A DNA stretch of 64,000 nt from JAHIYU01 sp964476155 (lineage in GTDB: Bacteria; Krumholzibacteriota; Krumholzibacteriia; LZORAL124-64-63). The stretch spans positions 1 to 64,000 of the forward strand of contig CAYYYS010000002.1 of assembly GCA_964476155.1 (NCBI GenBank), in the 5' to 3' direction. This document shows positions 47,893 to 57,548 of this stretch, piece after piece. Made by a program: the position numbers and the translations under genes. Every line of letters starts with the position of its first letter. Within the stretch, counting starts at the first letter, position 1. The notes under the pieces are model-generated. The model saw nothing but the letters and a program-made list of their open reading frames with translations. It was not told the DNA's origin and did not search any database.

Positions 47893-48125
47893 TCGGGGCA
47901 ACGAACCTGTGCACATACATGGCCTTGACCGGGGCGCAACCCCGCCACTTCCTGTGGCGGGGTTGCTTGGCCTCCGGGTCCTTCCGCCATCCATGGCTCC
48001 AGGGCCCTGCGGACACCCGGTCAAGGCCATGTATGTGCACATGTTCGTTCGATCAGGTGAGGAGCATGGGTAGTCCGAGACATTCACGATGGGGCATGAG
48101 CCAAGGTCATAGAACCGGAACATGA
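47812..48125. repeat. Long palindrome B, including the 3' end of the phosphofructokinase gene
   Basis: The inner 26 bases are perfectly inverted (47908-47933 with 48016-48041). Identity then continues at roughly 75-80 percent with small gaps out to about 47812 and 48125. On the minus strand the outer arm still reads RFYDLGSCPIVNVSDYP, against RFYDVEQYRPNVKNVSGLP in the enzyme. The loop holds a separate perfect hairpin (47936-47966). Confidence 0.85.
47936..47966 (+). terminator. Perfect hairpin in the loop of palindrome B
   Basis: GCAACCCCGCCAC pairs with GTGGCGGGGTTGC around TTCCT, 44 bases after the phosphofructokinase stop, followed by TTGG only. It could end the deaminase/phosphofructokinase transcript. 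Confidence 0.6.
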
Positions 48126-48139
48126 CGCTAGCCCACCAC

Positions 48140-48375
48140 CGAACGAGGGAGTATCCTGCAAGACGCTGGGTTTCCGTTTCGTACCGGGGGCTGCACGTAG
48201 GTGTGTGGGACACTTCGTGGGGCGTCTGGAGCGGCCTAAAGCCGCGGAAGCCGAGCGCACCGGCGGCCTCGAAGCCGCCGGTAAGCGTCCCCACGAAGTG
48301 TCCCACACACCTACGTGCAGGTTCGGGAGTACGAATTGGAGACAAAACGTTTTGCAGGATTACTCCTAGCGTTCG
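48140..48375. repeat. Long palindrome C, including the 5' end of the glycosyltransferase gene
   Basis: The inner 32 bases are perfectly inverted (48191-48222 with 48289-48320). Outer arms (48140-48190 with 48321-48375) match at about 75 percent with gaps, and the left arm on the minus strand translates as ETETQRLAGYSL against ELETKRFAGLLL of the real gene. It abuts palindrome B almost directly. Two small GC-rich hairpins sit in the loop. Confidence 0.85.
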
Positions 48376-49877
48376 TCGTGTTGGCCTTGGGCGCCATGTC
48401 CCTGTGGTCCTATGTCACCGACGACACGTGGATCCATCTGCGGTATGCGCAGAACCTGCTTGAGCGTGGTGAATACGCTTTCAACCCGGGCGATCCGACA
48501 TACGGGTCCACATCGCCCCTGTGGGTCTTCAGCCTTGTCTTCTTGTTGAAGCTCGGACTGGCGCCGCTGGTGGCGGCACGGGTGCTGGGACTGATCGTCG
48601 GTGCGGCGAAGCTGGTCGTGGCCGATCGCTTGCTGGTGCGCTTTCCCCTGCCGGGCGGCTGGCGTCCCTGGCTGCTGCTGCTCATCGCCCTCGATGCCTG
48701 GTTCCTGCGCTGGACCCTGTCCGGCATGGAGACGCCGCTGGCCGAGTTGTTGATGCTCGTCCTGCTTGGTCCGGTCGCCGCCAGCGGGCCGATCGCCTGG
48801 TTGGCCTGGGGTGTTACCTGGGGTCTGGGGTCGCTGGCGCGTCCGGAGATCGCGTTGCTGGCGCCGTGTGCCTTGCCGTGGCTGCTCTGGTTACAACGGC
48901 GACGTCATCCCGAGCGATCGATTCTCGCGTCGCTGGCCAAGGTGGCGCTGGGTTGGCTGATGGTCGTGGGCCCCTGGCTGGTCTACGCCCAGTCGGTTTT
49001 CGGACGCGTGATTCCGGGTACTGCCGCCGCCAAGTGTTACCCCTTGCAACTCACCCCGTCCGAAGTGATCGACTACCTCGCGCGCACCATCCAGCAGCTC
49101 GCGGCCGTGCAGGGCGTGTTGTGGATCGCGTTCGTGGTGGTGGCTGTGGGGTTCTGGCTCGATCGTCGGCGCGGCTTGGCCGGGGGTGACGGCAAGACCT
49201 TCGGGCCGCGCGCGTTGGCGCTCGGCGCGATCGCGGCCACCTGGCTGGTGGTGCTGGTCGGCGGTTATTCGGTCAAGCAGGTGTGGACCATTTCGCGTTA
49301 TGTGTCGCCCCTGTTGGCGCCTCTGCTCCTGGCCTTGGCCGCGCTGGGGGGCGCCATGCTGCGGCGACAGGGGAGTCGTAACCGTTTCGGCCGGTGGGCG
49401 GCGGGGATCGCGGTCGTGCTGACGCTACTGATCAACGCCGGTCTGCTGGCGGTGAAGGTGCGTCCCTACGCGACCGTCTTCAGTCGCGGTGTTCACGATT
49501 GCTACTACGCCACCGGTGAGTGGTTGCGCGACAGCACGCCGCCCGATGCGGTGATCGCGGCGCTGGACATCGGCGCCATCGGCTATGCGTCGGAGCGTCG
49601 CATTCTCGACCTGGCGGGACTGGTGAGTCCCGACGCCCGCGCGCTGGGTCTGGAGATGGGATTCGAGGAGATGGTGGCTAGCCGGCGCTGGCTGGATCTC
49701 GGCACGCCCGACTACTTCTTCGACCGGACCGAAGGTCCGCCCCGCTGGGCCGGACAAACGTTCAACGGCGTGCGCTTCGAGTTGCTGGACACCTGCGGAA
49801 TCAACGGGGTCGGCTTGGCCGAAGCCGGGGTCTGGACCTACGCTCTCTACCGACTGGACCGGGACCCTATTCGCTGA
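48336..49877 (+). CDS. GT-C-fold membrane glycosyltransferase-like protein
   Basis: 513 residues. I prefer the TTG at 48336 (seven bases after CGGGAG) to a GTG at 48315 that has no site. About ten to twelve hydrophobic segments are spread over the first 380 residues. The first periplasmic loop has DDTWIHLRYAQNLLERGEYA then FNPGDPTYGSTSPLW, the catalytic-loop pattern of GT-C enzymes that use polyprenyl-phosphate sugars (an early Asp pair followed by R-Y). The C-terminal domain carries AALDIGAIGYASERRILDL and ends soluble. It could glycosylate lipids or proteins outside the cytoplasmic membrane. The 5' end is in the right arm of palindrome C, and the 3' end overlaps the convergent phosphatase gene by 11 bases. 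Confidence 0.75.
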   Translation: METKRFAGLLLAFVVLALGAMSLWSYVTDDTWIHLRYAQNLLERGEYAFNPGDPTYGSTSPLWVFSLVFLLKLGLAPLVAARVLGLIVGAAKLVVADRLLVRFPLPGGWRPWLLLLIALDAWFLRWTLSGMETPLAELLMLVLLGPVAASGPIAWLAWGVTWGLGSLARPEIALLAPCALPWLLWLQRRRHPERSILASLAKVALGWLMVVGPWLVYAQSVFGRVIPGTAAAKCYPLQLTPSEVIDYLARTIQQLAAVQGVLWIAFVVVAVGFWLDRRRGLAGGDGKTFGPRALALGAIAATWLVVLVGGYSVKQVWTISRYVSPLLAPLLLALAALGGAMLRRQGSRNRFGRWAAGIAVVLTLLINAGLLAVKVRPYATVFSRGVHDCYYATGEWLRDSTPPDAVIAALDIGAIGYASERRILDLAGLVSPDARALGLEMGFEEMVASRRWLDLGTPDYFFDRTEGPPRWAGQTFNGVRFELLDTCGINGVGLAEAGVWTYALYRLDRDPIR

Positions 49878-51144
49878 CCAACCGGACCTGGGGCGATCGC
49901 CTCGTCGGGGTCACCGTGTACAAATCGCTCTTGGGCTCGAACTCGTCGGCGGGCTTGCGCTTGACCACGAAGACGGTCACGTCGTCGCTCCAGGGGGCGT
50001 CGTGACCGTAGGCGCGAACCGTCTGCAGGAGTCGGGCGACGATTTCCTCCGCCGGTTCGTTCAGCATCCCCTGCACGAGGGCGACCAGGCGCTCGTTGCC
50101 GAACTCGTTGTCGCTGTCCGGCACGTCCTCCCGCTCGATCAACCCGTCCGAGAACATGACCAGCACCTCGCCGGGGCGGATGTTGGCGAAGCTGCGCTTG
50201 TACACGGCGTCGTTCAGCGGGCCGAGGACCGGGCCGTTGCTGGGCAGCTCGAAGACGCGGCCGTCGGCGGCGAAGAGCAGGGGCGGGCAGTGACCGCCGT
50301 TGACGAAGGACAGGTTGCCCGTCTCCTCCAGTTCCCCATAGAAGAGCGAGACGAAGCGGCTCACCAGACCACTCTGGTGGATGACGCGATTGAGCTGCTG
50401 CATGGTGGTGCTGATCTTGCGCTGCTCGGCGGCGCCCATGCGCAGGCCGGTGATCACGTCGCGCGCCTGCAGGGCGGCGGGCAGGCCGTGGCCGCTGGCG
50501 TCGCCCAGGGCCAGGCTGATCACGCCGTCCTCGACGAATTGCGCGTCGTAGACGTCACCACCCACCTCCTCGGCGGGGATCGAGACGGCGGCGAATTCGA
50601 ATCCCGGCAGTTCGGGCAGGGTGCGCGGCAACAGGCTCTGCTGGATCTGGCGGGCCTGGCGCAGCTTCGATTCCAGGTTGCCCTGGCGCAGCTTGAGGCC
50701 GACCGAGGTGCGGATGGTCTGCAGGATCAGATGGAGGTCGTCCACGTCATCCTGCTTGCGGATGCCGAAGCTCATGATATAGGCGGGCTCGACGCCGACC
50801 ATCACTGCGGCGATGTCGAAATGGCTGAACTGGGCTTCGAGGTCGGGATCGAAACCGGGTGTCTCTGGCGTGATCATCACGATGCGTTCCTGCACCAGTT
50901 CGCGCATCAGCGGATAGCTTTTGGAAACGGTCTTGCCGGTGATGGTGTCGCCGAATTCGCCCACGCTGTCGATCAGGGTATATTCGCCTTCGCCTTCGCG
51001 GTAGAGCCGTCCGCTCTCGATACCGGACTCGGTCCAGTTCTCCACGATCTCGCGCAGGATCTCGCGCATCATGTCCTCGGCGCCGCTGGACGAATCGATC
51101 CGTCGCAGAACGTCTTCCATGTTGCGGTATATCTTCTTGACCAT
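49867..51144 (-). CDS. SpoIIE/RsbU-type PP2C serine phosphatase with N-terminal sensor domain
   Basis: 425 residues from the ATG at 51144 (GGGAGGGTGAG site). Residues about 1-165 form a GAF-like sensor (MMREILREIVENW, AVMVGVEPAYIMSFGI). A coiled helix with LESKLRQARQIQQSLLPRTL links it to the phosphatase domain (about 190-400). That domain carries PAEEVGGDVYDAQF (metal-binding Asp), LALGDASGHGLPAAL, SFVNGGHCPPLL, LVMFSDGLIERED and APWSDDVTVFVV. It should dephosphorylate an anti-sigma-antagonist or similar STAS protein in response to a signal. No STAS or kinase gene is adjacent, so its target is elsewhere. Confidence 0.88.
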   Translation of the reverse strand: MVKKIYRNMEDVLRRIDSSSGAEDMMREILREIVENWTESGIESGRLYREGEGEYTLIDSVGEFGDTITGKTVSKSYPLMRELVQERIVMITPETPGFDPDLEAQFSHFDIAAVMVGVEPAYIMSFGIRKQDDVDDLHLILQTIRTSVGLKLRQGNLESKLRQARQIQQSLLPRTLPELPGFEFAAVSIPAEEVGGDVYDAQFVEDGVISLALGDASGHGLPAALQARDVITGLRMGAAEQRKISTTMQQLNRVIHQSGLVSRFVSLFYGELEETGNLSFVNGGHCPPLLFAADGRVFELPSNGPVLGPLNDAVYKRSFANIRPGEVLVMFSDGLIEREDVPDSDNEFGNERLVALVQGMLNEPAEEIVARLLQTVRAYGHDAPWSDDVTVFVVKRKPADEFEPKSDLYTVTPTRRSPQVRLVSE

Positions 51145-51331
51145 CTCACCCTCCCGTTTGTGGCCCACAGCATGAGCGTGGCGCGCCGTGGCTGCAACTC
51201 CAAAACCGTGAAAAATTCGCGAAGTCGGGAAACACCGGTTCCCCAATTCGTATGATGTCAGTTGAGCGGGCCGTCCGCTTCCGTTACCTTGAAACGGATA
51301 TCTTGATCCCGACACAACCGACAGGGGAGAC

Positions 51332-52314
<983 letters not shown>

Positions 52315-52318
<4 letters not shown>

Positions 52319-53211
52319 GATCGACCGCCCCCACACCCGTGGAGGTCGCCGGTCTCGACCGGCTGGACATCATCGCGCGACTGGTTGTCGAGGGCTTCCT
52401 GGTGGGACTGCACCGCAGCCCCTACCACGGCTTCTCGGTGGAGTTCGCCGAGTACCGCCAGTACATCCCCGGCGAGCCGGTCACCAACATGGACTGGCGC
52501 GTCTACGCCAAGACCGACCGTCACTACCTGAAGGTCTTCGCCGAGGAGACCAACCTGCGCGCCACCCTGCTGGTGGACGGGTCGGCCAGTATGGGGTTTT
52601 CAGCCGACAAGACTCGCCCGTCCAAACTGGCATACGCCCGCCTGCTGGCGGCCAGCTTCGCCCATCTGCTCCTGCGCCAGAACGACGCGGTCGGCCTGGA
52701 AGTCTTCGACGAGGCTCCGCGCGCATCCGTGCCGGCGCGAGCCGTCAAGCGGCAGCTCTTCCAGGTCCTGAAGCATCTCGATACCCTGGAGCCCGGTCAC
52801 GGGACCGCCCTGGGCGAGATGTTGCACCGGTCGGCCGAGCGTCTGCCGCGCCGGGGGTTGATGCTGTTGTTTTCCGATCTCATGGATGAACCCGAGGACG
52901 TACTCTCGGGTCTGAAACACCTACGCCACCGGGGGCACGAGGTGATCGTCTTCCACATTCTGGATCCGCGCGAACTGGATCTGGATTTCCGACAGGAAGC
53001 GCGTTTCATCGACCTGGAACGTCCCGGGCACGAAGTTCGACTAGAACCCGCCCACGTGAAGGCCCATTACGTAGAGCGGGTGACGGCCTGGCGCGAGACC
53101 CTGCGCCGCGGATGCCGACGCCAGCGTGTGGACCTGGTGGAGATGACAACCGATACGCCCTTCGATCGCGCCTTGCTGGCCTATCTGAGCAAGCGGAAGC
53201 GGATGTCCTGA
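52315..53211 (+). CDS. DUF58-domain protein
   Basis: 298 residues. It contains the DUF58 signature GFSVEFAEYRQYIPGEPVTN with MDWRVYAKTDRHYLKVFAEE, then a vWA-like core: LLVDGSASMGFS, and GLMLLFSDLMDEPEDVLSGL. DxSxS and a later Asp can form a MIDAS metal site, so it likely binds a protein partner in a metal-dependent way. Its start overlaps the moxR stop by four bases, and the next gene begins one base after its stop, so all three are one operon. Confidence 0.9.
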
Positions 53212-53212
53212 C

Positions 53213-55327
53213 ATGCCGCTCTCCTTTCTTAATCCGGCCCTGCTCTTTGGCGCCCTGGCGGCCGCGGTGCCCATCGTTCTGCATCTGCTCAACCGGCGTC
53301 GGATTCGCGACATTCCGTTCAGCGACCTGCGCTTCCTGGAGGAGGTGCAGGTCCACCGCTCGCGCTCGCTCGGATTGCGCCGGCTGCTGCTGTTACTGCT
53401 GCGCGTGCTGGCCATCCTGCTTATTGCGTTGGCCGTGGCTCGCCCTCGCCTGGCGGGTATCGCGCCGGGAGAGTCGGGACGCGTATCCCTGCTGTTGATC
53501 GTCGACGCCAGCGCCAGCATGCAGACTGCGGGTGACCAGGACGCGCGTTTCGCGTCGGCGGTGGCCTATGCGGCCACGGCCGTCGAGGCTTTGCCCGGCG
53601 GTAGCGAGGTCCAGGTGTTGTTGGCGTCCGACGACGCCCGATCCGTGTTCGGGGATTGGACCGGCGCCGGCGGCGCCGTCGCGGATGTCCTGTGCGATCT
53701 GAAACCCACCGACGGCGGTTTCGATCTGTCGGCCGCCCTGTCCGGTGCGGCGCGTTGGGCCGGGGAAGCCGAGCATCCGCCGGCGGTCGTGGTCGTGCTC
53801 TCCGATTTCCAACTGGCGGCCCGTGACGACGCGCGCCTGGCCGGCGCCGTCGGCGAACTGAACGAGGCCGGCGTAGTCCGTGTGCTGTTGCATCGCTTCG
53901 GTGAAGAGGAGATCAACGGCGGCGTGCGTCGCATCGGACTTCCCCTGCGAGCGGTACAGCCGGGGGAGACCTTCAACCTGCGGGCCGAGGTCCTCGTGGC
54001 CCATCCCGCCCAGTCTTTCTGGCTCGAACTGGACGGCGAGCGGGTGGCCGAGGCCGTGGCCACCGCCGGCGTCGGGTCCGTCGACAGCCTGCTCTTCGCC
54101 GTGACCGCGCCCGCCCCCGGTGTTCACACGGGTGTCGTGGCTACCGACGCGGATCGTTTCGCGGTCGACGATGAACTCCCCTTCGTCCTGGGCGTGCGCG
54201 ACAGTATCGAGGTTTTGCTCGTTCACGGACCGGACCGGGGCATCGCGGGCCGCGGCGGCTGGCGCTACTGGCAAAACGCCCTGGCCCCTGTCGGTGATGA
54301 TCAGAGCGACGCTTCGGTCTTTCGGATCAAGACCCGAAGCGGCGATCGGCTGGAAACGGGAGATCTGGCGCGGGCCGATCTGTTGATCTTTCTGGATACC
54401 GGTCCCCTGGGGCGCGATGCCAGCGACGCCTTGGCGCGCCGGTTGCGGGCCGGCGCCGGCGCCATCTTCCAATTCGGCGATTACAACCACTCGGGCTACC
54501 TGAGTTCGACGTTGTTGCCCATGCTGGGCGTCGCCGGCGAGATCGCTTATCGCAACCGCTCGGTCACGGGCGCCGAAACGGCCCTGGTCGTCGATCGGGA
54601 ACATCCCGTTTTCAGCGGTCTGGGCGAAGCGTCCCTCGCCACTTTGGAACGCTCCCTCTGGCGACGGCACTTCGCCTTGGCTGACAGCAGTCTCGCGGTT
54701 CTGATGATCGGTCGCAACGGCATGCCCCTGCTGGCCACAGGCGACCTGGGTCGTGGCCGCTTTGCCCTGATGCCCTTCAATCTTCTGGCCGGCTCCACCG
54801 ACCTGGCCGGCAATCCCATGTTCCTGCCTTTCGCCCAACGTCTGGCGGCGCATCTGGCCGGTGGCGTGGGGTCGCAGGAAATGAACATCGTTGTGGGTGC
54901 GCCGCCACGATTCACCCTCACGGGCGACGGGGGTTTGCATGATACGCCGTCCCTGCACCGCCAAAGCTCTCGCGCGGCGGGTGTCGAGCGTTTGCCGGCG
55001 CGCGTGTCCTGGGTGGACGGAAAACCCGTGGTGGCGGGGGAGACGGCACGATACAAGGGCTTCTATACGTTCGTGGCCGACGGCGATACCGCCGGTGTGG
55101 TGGCCGTGGTGCCACCAGCCGACGAGGGCGATCCGCGTCTGCTGACCCCGGACAATGTCCTGGACCAGCTCGTTGACGCCGGGCTGGATGCGGGGCTCGA
55201 CATCTCGTCGGTCGAAGCGGCCGGGTTCGCGTCGGCCCTGAGGGGTCGTGAACTGGCGCCTTTCCTCCTGATGGCCGCCATCCTGTTGTTGCTGGCCGAG
55301 ACCACGATCTCCCGTCGCGCCGCCTGA
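53213..55327 (+). CDS. BatA/vWA-type membrane protein
   Basis: 704 residues. The N-terminus has the BatA membrane motif FLNPALLFGALAAAVPIVLH then LLNRRRIRDIPFSDLRFLEE, a second hydrophobic helix (LLLLLLRVLAILLIALAVA), and a vWA domain beginning LLLIVDASASM with the MIDAS DxSxS. Two or three Ig-like segments follow (around 240-340). A DUF4159/glutamine-amidotransferase-like part (ADLLIFLDTGPLGRDASDAL, FQFGDYNHSGY) is next, and a C-terminal transmembrane helix (LAPFLLMAAILLLLAETTIS) closes it. Such proteins work with MoxR and DUF58 partners and have been linked to stress or aerotolerance. It is probably an inner-membrane protein with a large periplasmic body. Confidence 0.85.
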   Translation: MPLSFLNPALLFGALAAAVPIVLHLLNRRRIRDIPFSDLRFLEEVQVHRSRSLGLRRLLLLLLRVLAILLIALAVARPRLAGIAPGESGRVSLLLIVDASASMQTAGDQDARFASAVAYAATAVEALPGGSEVQVLLASDDARSVFGDWTGAGGAVADVLCDLKPTDGGFDLSAALSGAARWAGEAEHPPAVVVVLSDFQLAARDDARLAGAVGELNEAGVVRVLLHRFGEEEINGGVRRIGLPLRAVQPGETFNLRAEVLVAHPAQSFWLELDGERVAEAVATAGVGSVDSLLFAVTAPAPGVHTGVVATDADRFAVDDELPFVLGVRDSIEVLLVHGPDRGIAGRGGWRYWQNALAPVGDDQSDASVFRIKTRSGDRLETGDLARADLLIFLDTGPLGRDASDALARRLRAGAGAIFQFGDYNHSGYLSSTLLPMLGVAGEIAYRNRSVTGAETALVVDREHPVFSGLGEASLATLERSLWRRHFALADSSLAVLMIGRNGMPLLATGDLGRGRFALMPFNLLAGSTDLAGNPMFLPFAQRLAAHLAGGVGSQEMNIVVGAPPRFTLTGDGGLHDTPSLHRQSSRAAGVERLPARVSWVDGKPVVAGETARYKGFYTFVADGDTAGVVAVVPPADEGDPRLLTPDNVLDQLVDAGLDAGLDISSVEAAGFASALRGRELAPFLLMAAILLLLAETTISRRAA

Positions 55328-55441
55328 TACCGCCGCCTGCTCAAGCCCCCCTTGCACGTATCTGCATTTGGTTTACCATTGTCAGGGGATAGCTTAAGTC
55401 TCCTTTTGATTTTGACCCCGTACCGCTTCGGGAGGTCTGAT

Positions 55442-56317
55442 ATGTGGGATTACTCTGACGAGGTCCTCGAGCACTTTACCAATCCGCGCAACGTGGGCGT
55501 CATCGACGACCCCGACGGCATCGGTGAAGTTGGATCAATGGCTTGTGGTGACGCCTTGCGGCTCTCATTCAAGCTCGATAACGAAGAACGAATCGTGGAC
55601 GCCAAGTTCCAGACTTTCGGCTGTGGCAGCGCCATCGCCTCGTCGTCCATTTTGACCGAGATGATCAAGGGCAAGACCCTCGAGGAAGCCGCCGTCATCA
55701 CCAATGAGGACATCGCCAGCGAACTGGGCGGTCTGCCCCGCGAGAAGATGCACTGCTCGGTGATGGGCCGCGAGGCTCTCGAAGCCGCGATGATCGACTA
55801 CTACAAGAAGCTGGGCAAGGGCGTGCCCTGCACGCTGATCAAGCAGGACGTGGAGATCTGCAGTTGCTTCCAGGTCAAGAAGTCGACGATCCACGACGCG
55901 GTCATGCAGTACCAGCTTCGCGATATCGAAGATGTTACCAACCACACCAAGGCCGGCGGTGGTTGCGCCTCCTGTCACCCCGACATCCAGCACATCATCG
56001 ATGATTGCTGGCGGGAAATGAACACCGACGACGTCGAGGATGCGCCTGACGGCTTGGTACAGATTTCCGGCCTACCCGGCAACGGCGATCGTCTGGAACA
56101 GATCCGCGAGGTGCTGGAAAACGATATCGCCCGCGCCCTGCGCACCGACGGCGGCGACATCGAACTGGTGGAGATCCGCGGCAACGAAGTTCATGTGAAG
56201 CTGGTCGGCGCCTGCGCAAGCTGCCCGTCTTCACAGGCCACCATCAAGGGTTGGGTCGAAGCCCAACTCCGTGAGCACGTCAACGAGGACATCGAAGTGG
56301 TCGAGGTGGGCAAATGA
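55442..56317 (+). CDS. nifU: NifU-type iron-sulfur cluster scaffold
   Basis: 291 residues from the ATG at 55442, seven bases after GGGAGG. It has the full three-part NifU: an IscU-like N-terminal scaffold (C35, C61, C105), a central BFD-like [2Fe-2S] domain (C140, C142, C175, C178), and a C-terminal NifU domain with CxxC (C258, C261). It assembles clusters from sulfide delivered by the cysteine desulfurase encoded next. The stop overlaps the start of that gene (ATGA). In organisms without nitrogenase this pair is the housekeeping iron-sulfur assembly system. No nitrogenase genes are in the window. Confidence 0.95.
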   Translation: MWDYSDEVLEHFTNPRNVGVIDDPDGIGEVGSMACGDALRLSFKLDNEERIVDAKFQTFGCGSAIASSSILTEMIKGKTLEEAAVITNEDIASELGGLPREKMHCSVMGREALEAAMIDYYKKLGKGVPCTLIKQDVEICSCFQVKKSTIHDAVMQYQLRDIEDVTNHTKAGGGCASCHPDIQHIIDDCWREMNTDDVEDAPDGLVQISGLPGNGDRLEQIREVLENDIARALRTDGGDIELVEIRGNEVHVKLVGACASCPSSQATIKGWVEAQLREHVNEDIEVVEVGK

Positions 56318-57531
56318 GCGCTTTCAACCTACTGGAAGGACTGCCCGATCGCCCCGCAAAGGGCATTTATCTCGACAACAACGCCACCACCGCGGTGGCG
56401 CCCGAAGTCCGTGAGATCATCCTGCCCTACCTGACCGAAAACTTCGGCAATCCGTCCAGCATGCATGCCTTCGGGGCCCAGGCGGGACACGCCGTCGACA
56501 CGGCTCGCGACCAGGTCGTTTCCCTGGTCGGCGCCGAAATGCGCTCGGAGATCGTGTTTACCGGCGGCGGGTCCGAAAGCGATAACCTGGCCATCGTGGG
56601 CACCCTGCGCGCCTATCCGGAAAAGAAGCATATCGTGACCACCATGGTCGAGCATCCCGCGGTGCTGGGCCTGTGCCGCGAGCTGGAAAGCCGCCACGGC
56701 TACGAAGTGACCTACCTGTCCGTGGACGGCAAGGGGACCCTGGATCTCGATGACCTGCGCGCGGCGATCCGCGACGACACGGCCGTGGTCAGCATCATGG
56801 CCGCCAACAACGAGACCGGCGTGATCTTTCCCACCGAGGAGATCGGCGCCATCGTCAAGGCGGCGGGGTCGGTCTTCCATGTGGACGCCGTTCAGACCGT
56901 GGGCAAGCAGCCCGTGGACATGACCGACTCCACCATCGACCTGCTGTCGCTGTCGGGCCACAAGCTCCATGCCGTCAAGGGCGTGGGTGCGCTCTATGTG
57001 CGACGGGGTACCCGGTTGCGTCCCCTGATCGTGGGCGGGCACCAGGAGCGCGGGCGTCGGGCCGGCACCGAGAACGTGCCGGGACTGGCCGCGCTGGGCA
57101 AAGCCTGTGAGCTGGCCGCTGCGTACATGGCCGAGGAACAGACCCGCGTGCGGGACATGCGTGACCGACTCGAACAGAAGATCGTGGCGGCCGTACCAGA
57201 CTGCCGCGTCAACGGCGACACGGCACACCGTCTACCCAACACGACCAACATAAGTTTTGATTATATCGAAGGGGAGGGTATCCTCCTGCTGCTCGATCGC
57301 GTCGGCATCGGCGCTTCTAGCGGTTCGGCCTGCACGTCCGGCAGCCTGGAGCCGTCGCACGTGTTGAAGGCCATGGGCATCCCCTTTATTTCGGCGCACG
57401 GTTCGATCCGCTTCTCGTTGAGCCGCTTCAACACCGAAGAAGAAATCGACTACACCGCCACCGTGATTCCGAGGATCGTCGAACGGCTAAGGGCCATTAC
57501 GCCCTTCAGCAAACAGCGTCAGACCTTCTAG
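56314..57531 (+). CDS. nifS: NifS-type cysteine desulfurase
   Basis: 405 residues. PLP enzyme of the NifS/IscS class. It starts with YLDNNATTAVAPEV; PLP-binding Lys217 is in SLSGHKLHAVKG; and active-site Cys340 lies in GIGASSGSACTSGSLEPSHV, whose longer loop is typical of NifS/IscS rather than SufS. It takes sulfur from cysteine and passes it to NifU. The start overlaps the nifU stop. This pair could supply the many clusters needed by the oxidase operon at 4581-11986. Confidence 0.95.
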   Translation: MSAFNLLEGLPDRPAKGIYLDNNATTAVAPEVREIILPYLTENFGNPSSMHAFGAQAGHAVDTARDQVVSLVGAEMRSEIVFTGGGSESDNLAIVGTLRAYPEKKHIVTTMVEHPAVLGLCRELESRHGYEVTYLSVDGKGTLDLDDLRAAIRDDTAVVSIMAANNETGVIFPTEEIGAIVKAAGSVFHVDAVQTVGKQPVDMTDSTIDLLSLSGHKLHAVKGVGALYVRRGTRLRPLIVGGHQERGRRAGTENVPGLAALGKACELAAAYMAEEQTRVRDMRDRLEQKIVAAVPDCRVNGDTAHRLPNTTNISFDYIEGEGILLLLDRVGIGASSGSACTSGSLEPSHVLKAMGIPFISAHGSIRFSLSRFNTEEEIDYTATVIPRIVERLRAITPFSKQRQTF

Positions 57532-57548
57532 CGGAGTGAGATGATCGA

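Noticed and set aside
46696..48345. Long minus-strand open frame across the phosphofructokinase gene and palindromes B and C
   Set aside because: Most of it is the antisense of a well-supported gene; its first part is made of inverted, degenerate gene pieces and has no start signal. It is useful only as evidence for the inverted copies.
47812..48375. Amplification or assembly chimera
   Set aside because: Inverted chimeras would be near-identical along their length; here the outer arms differ by about a quarter of positions with small gaps, so the copies are old. Read-level checking is still advised in the finding.
53393..55357. Minus-strand open frame opposite the BatA-like gene
   Set aside because: Same reason: compositionally driven, no motif, and it contradicts the operon order on the plus strand.
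55442..57531. Nitrogen fixation cluster
   Set aside because: NifU and NifS alone serve general iron-sulfur assembly; no nifHDK, nifB or nifEN is present.
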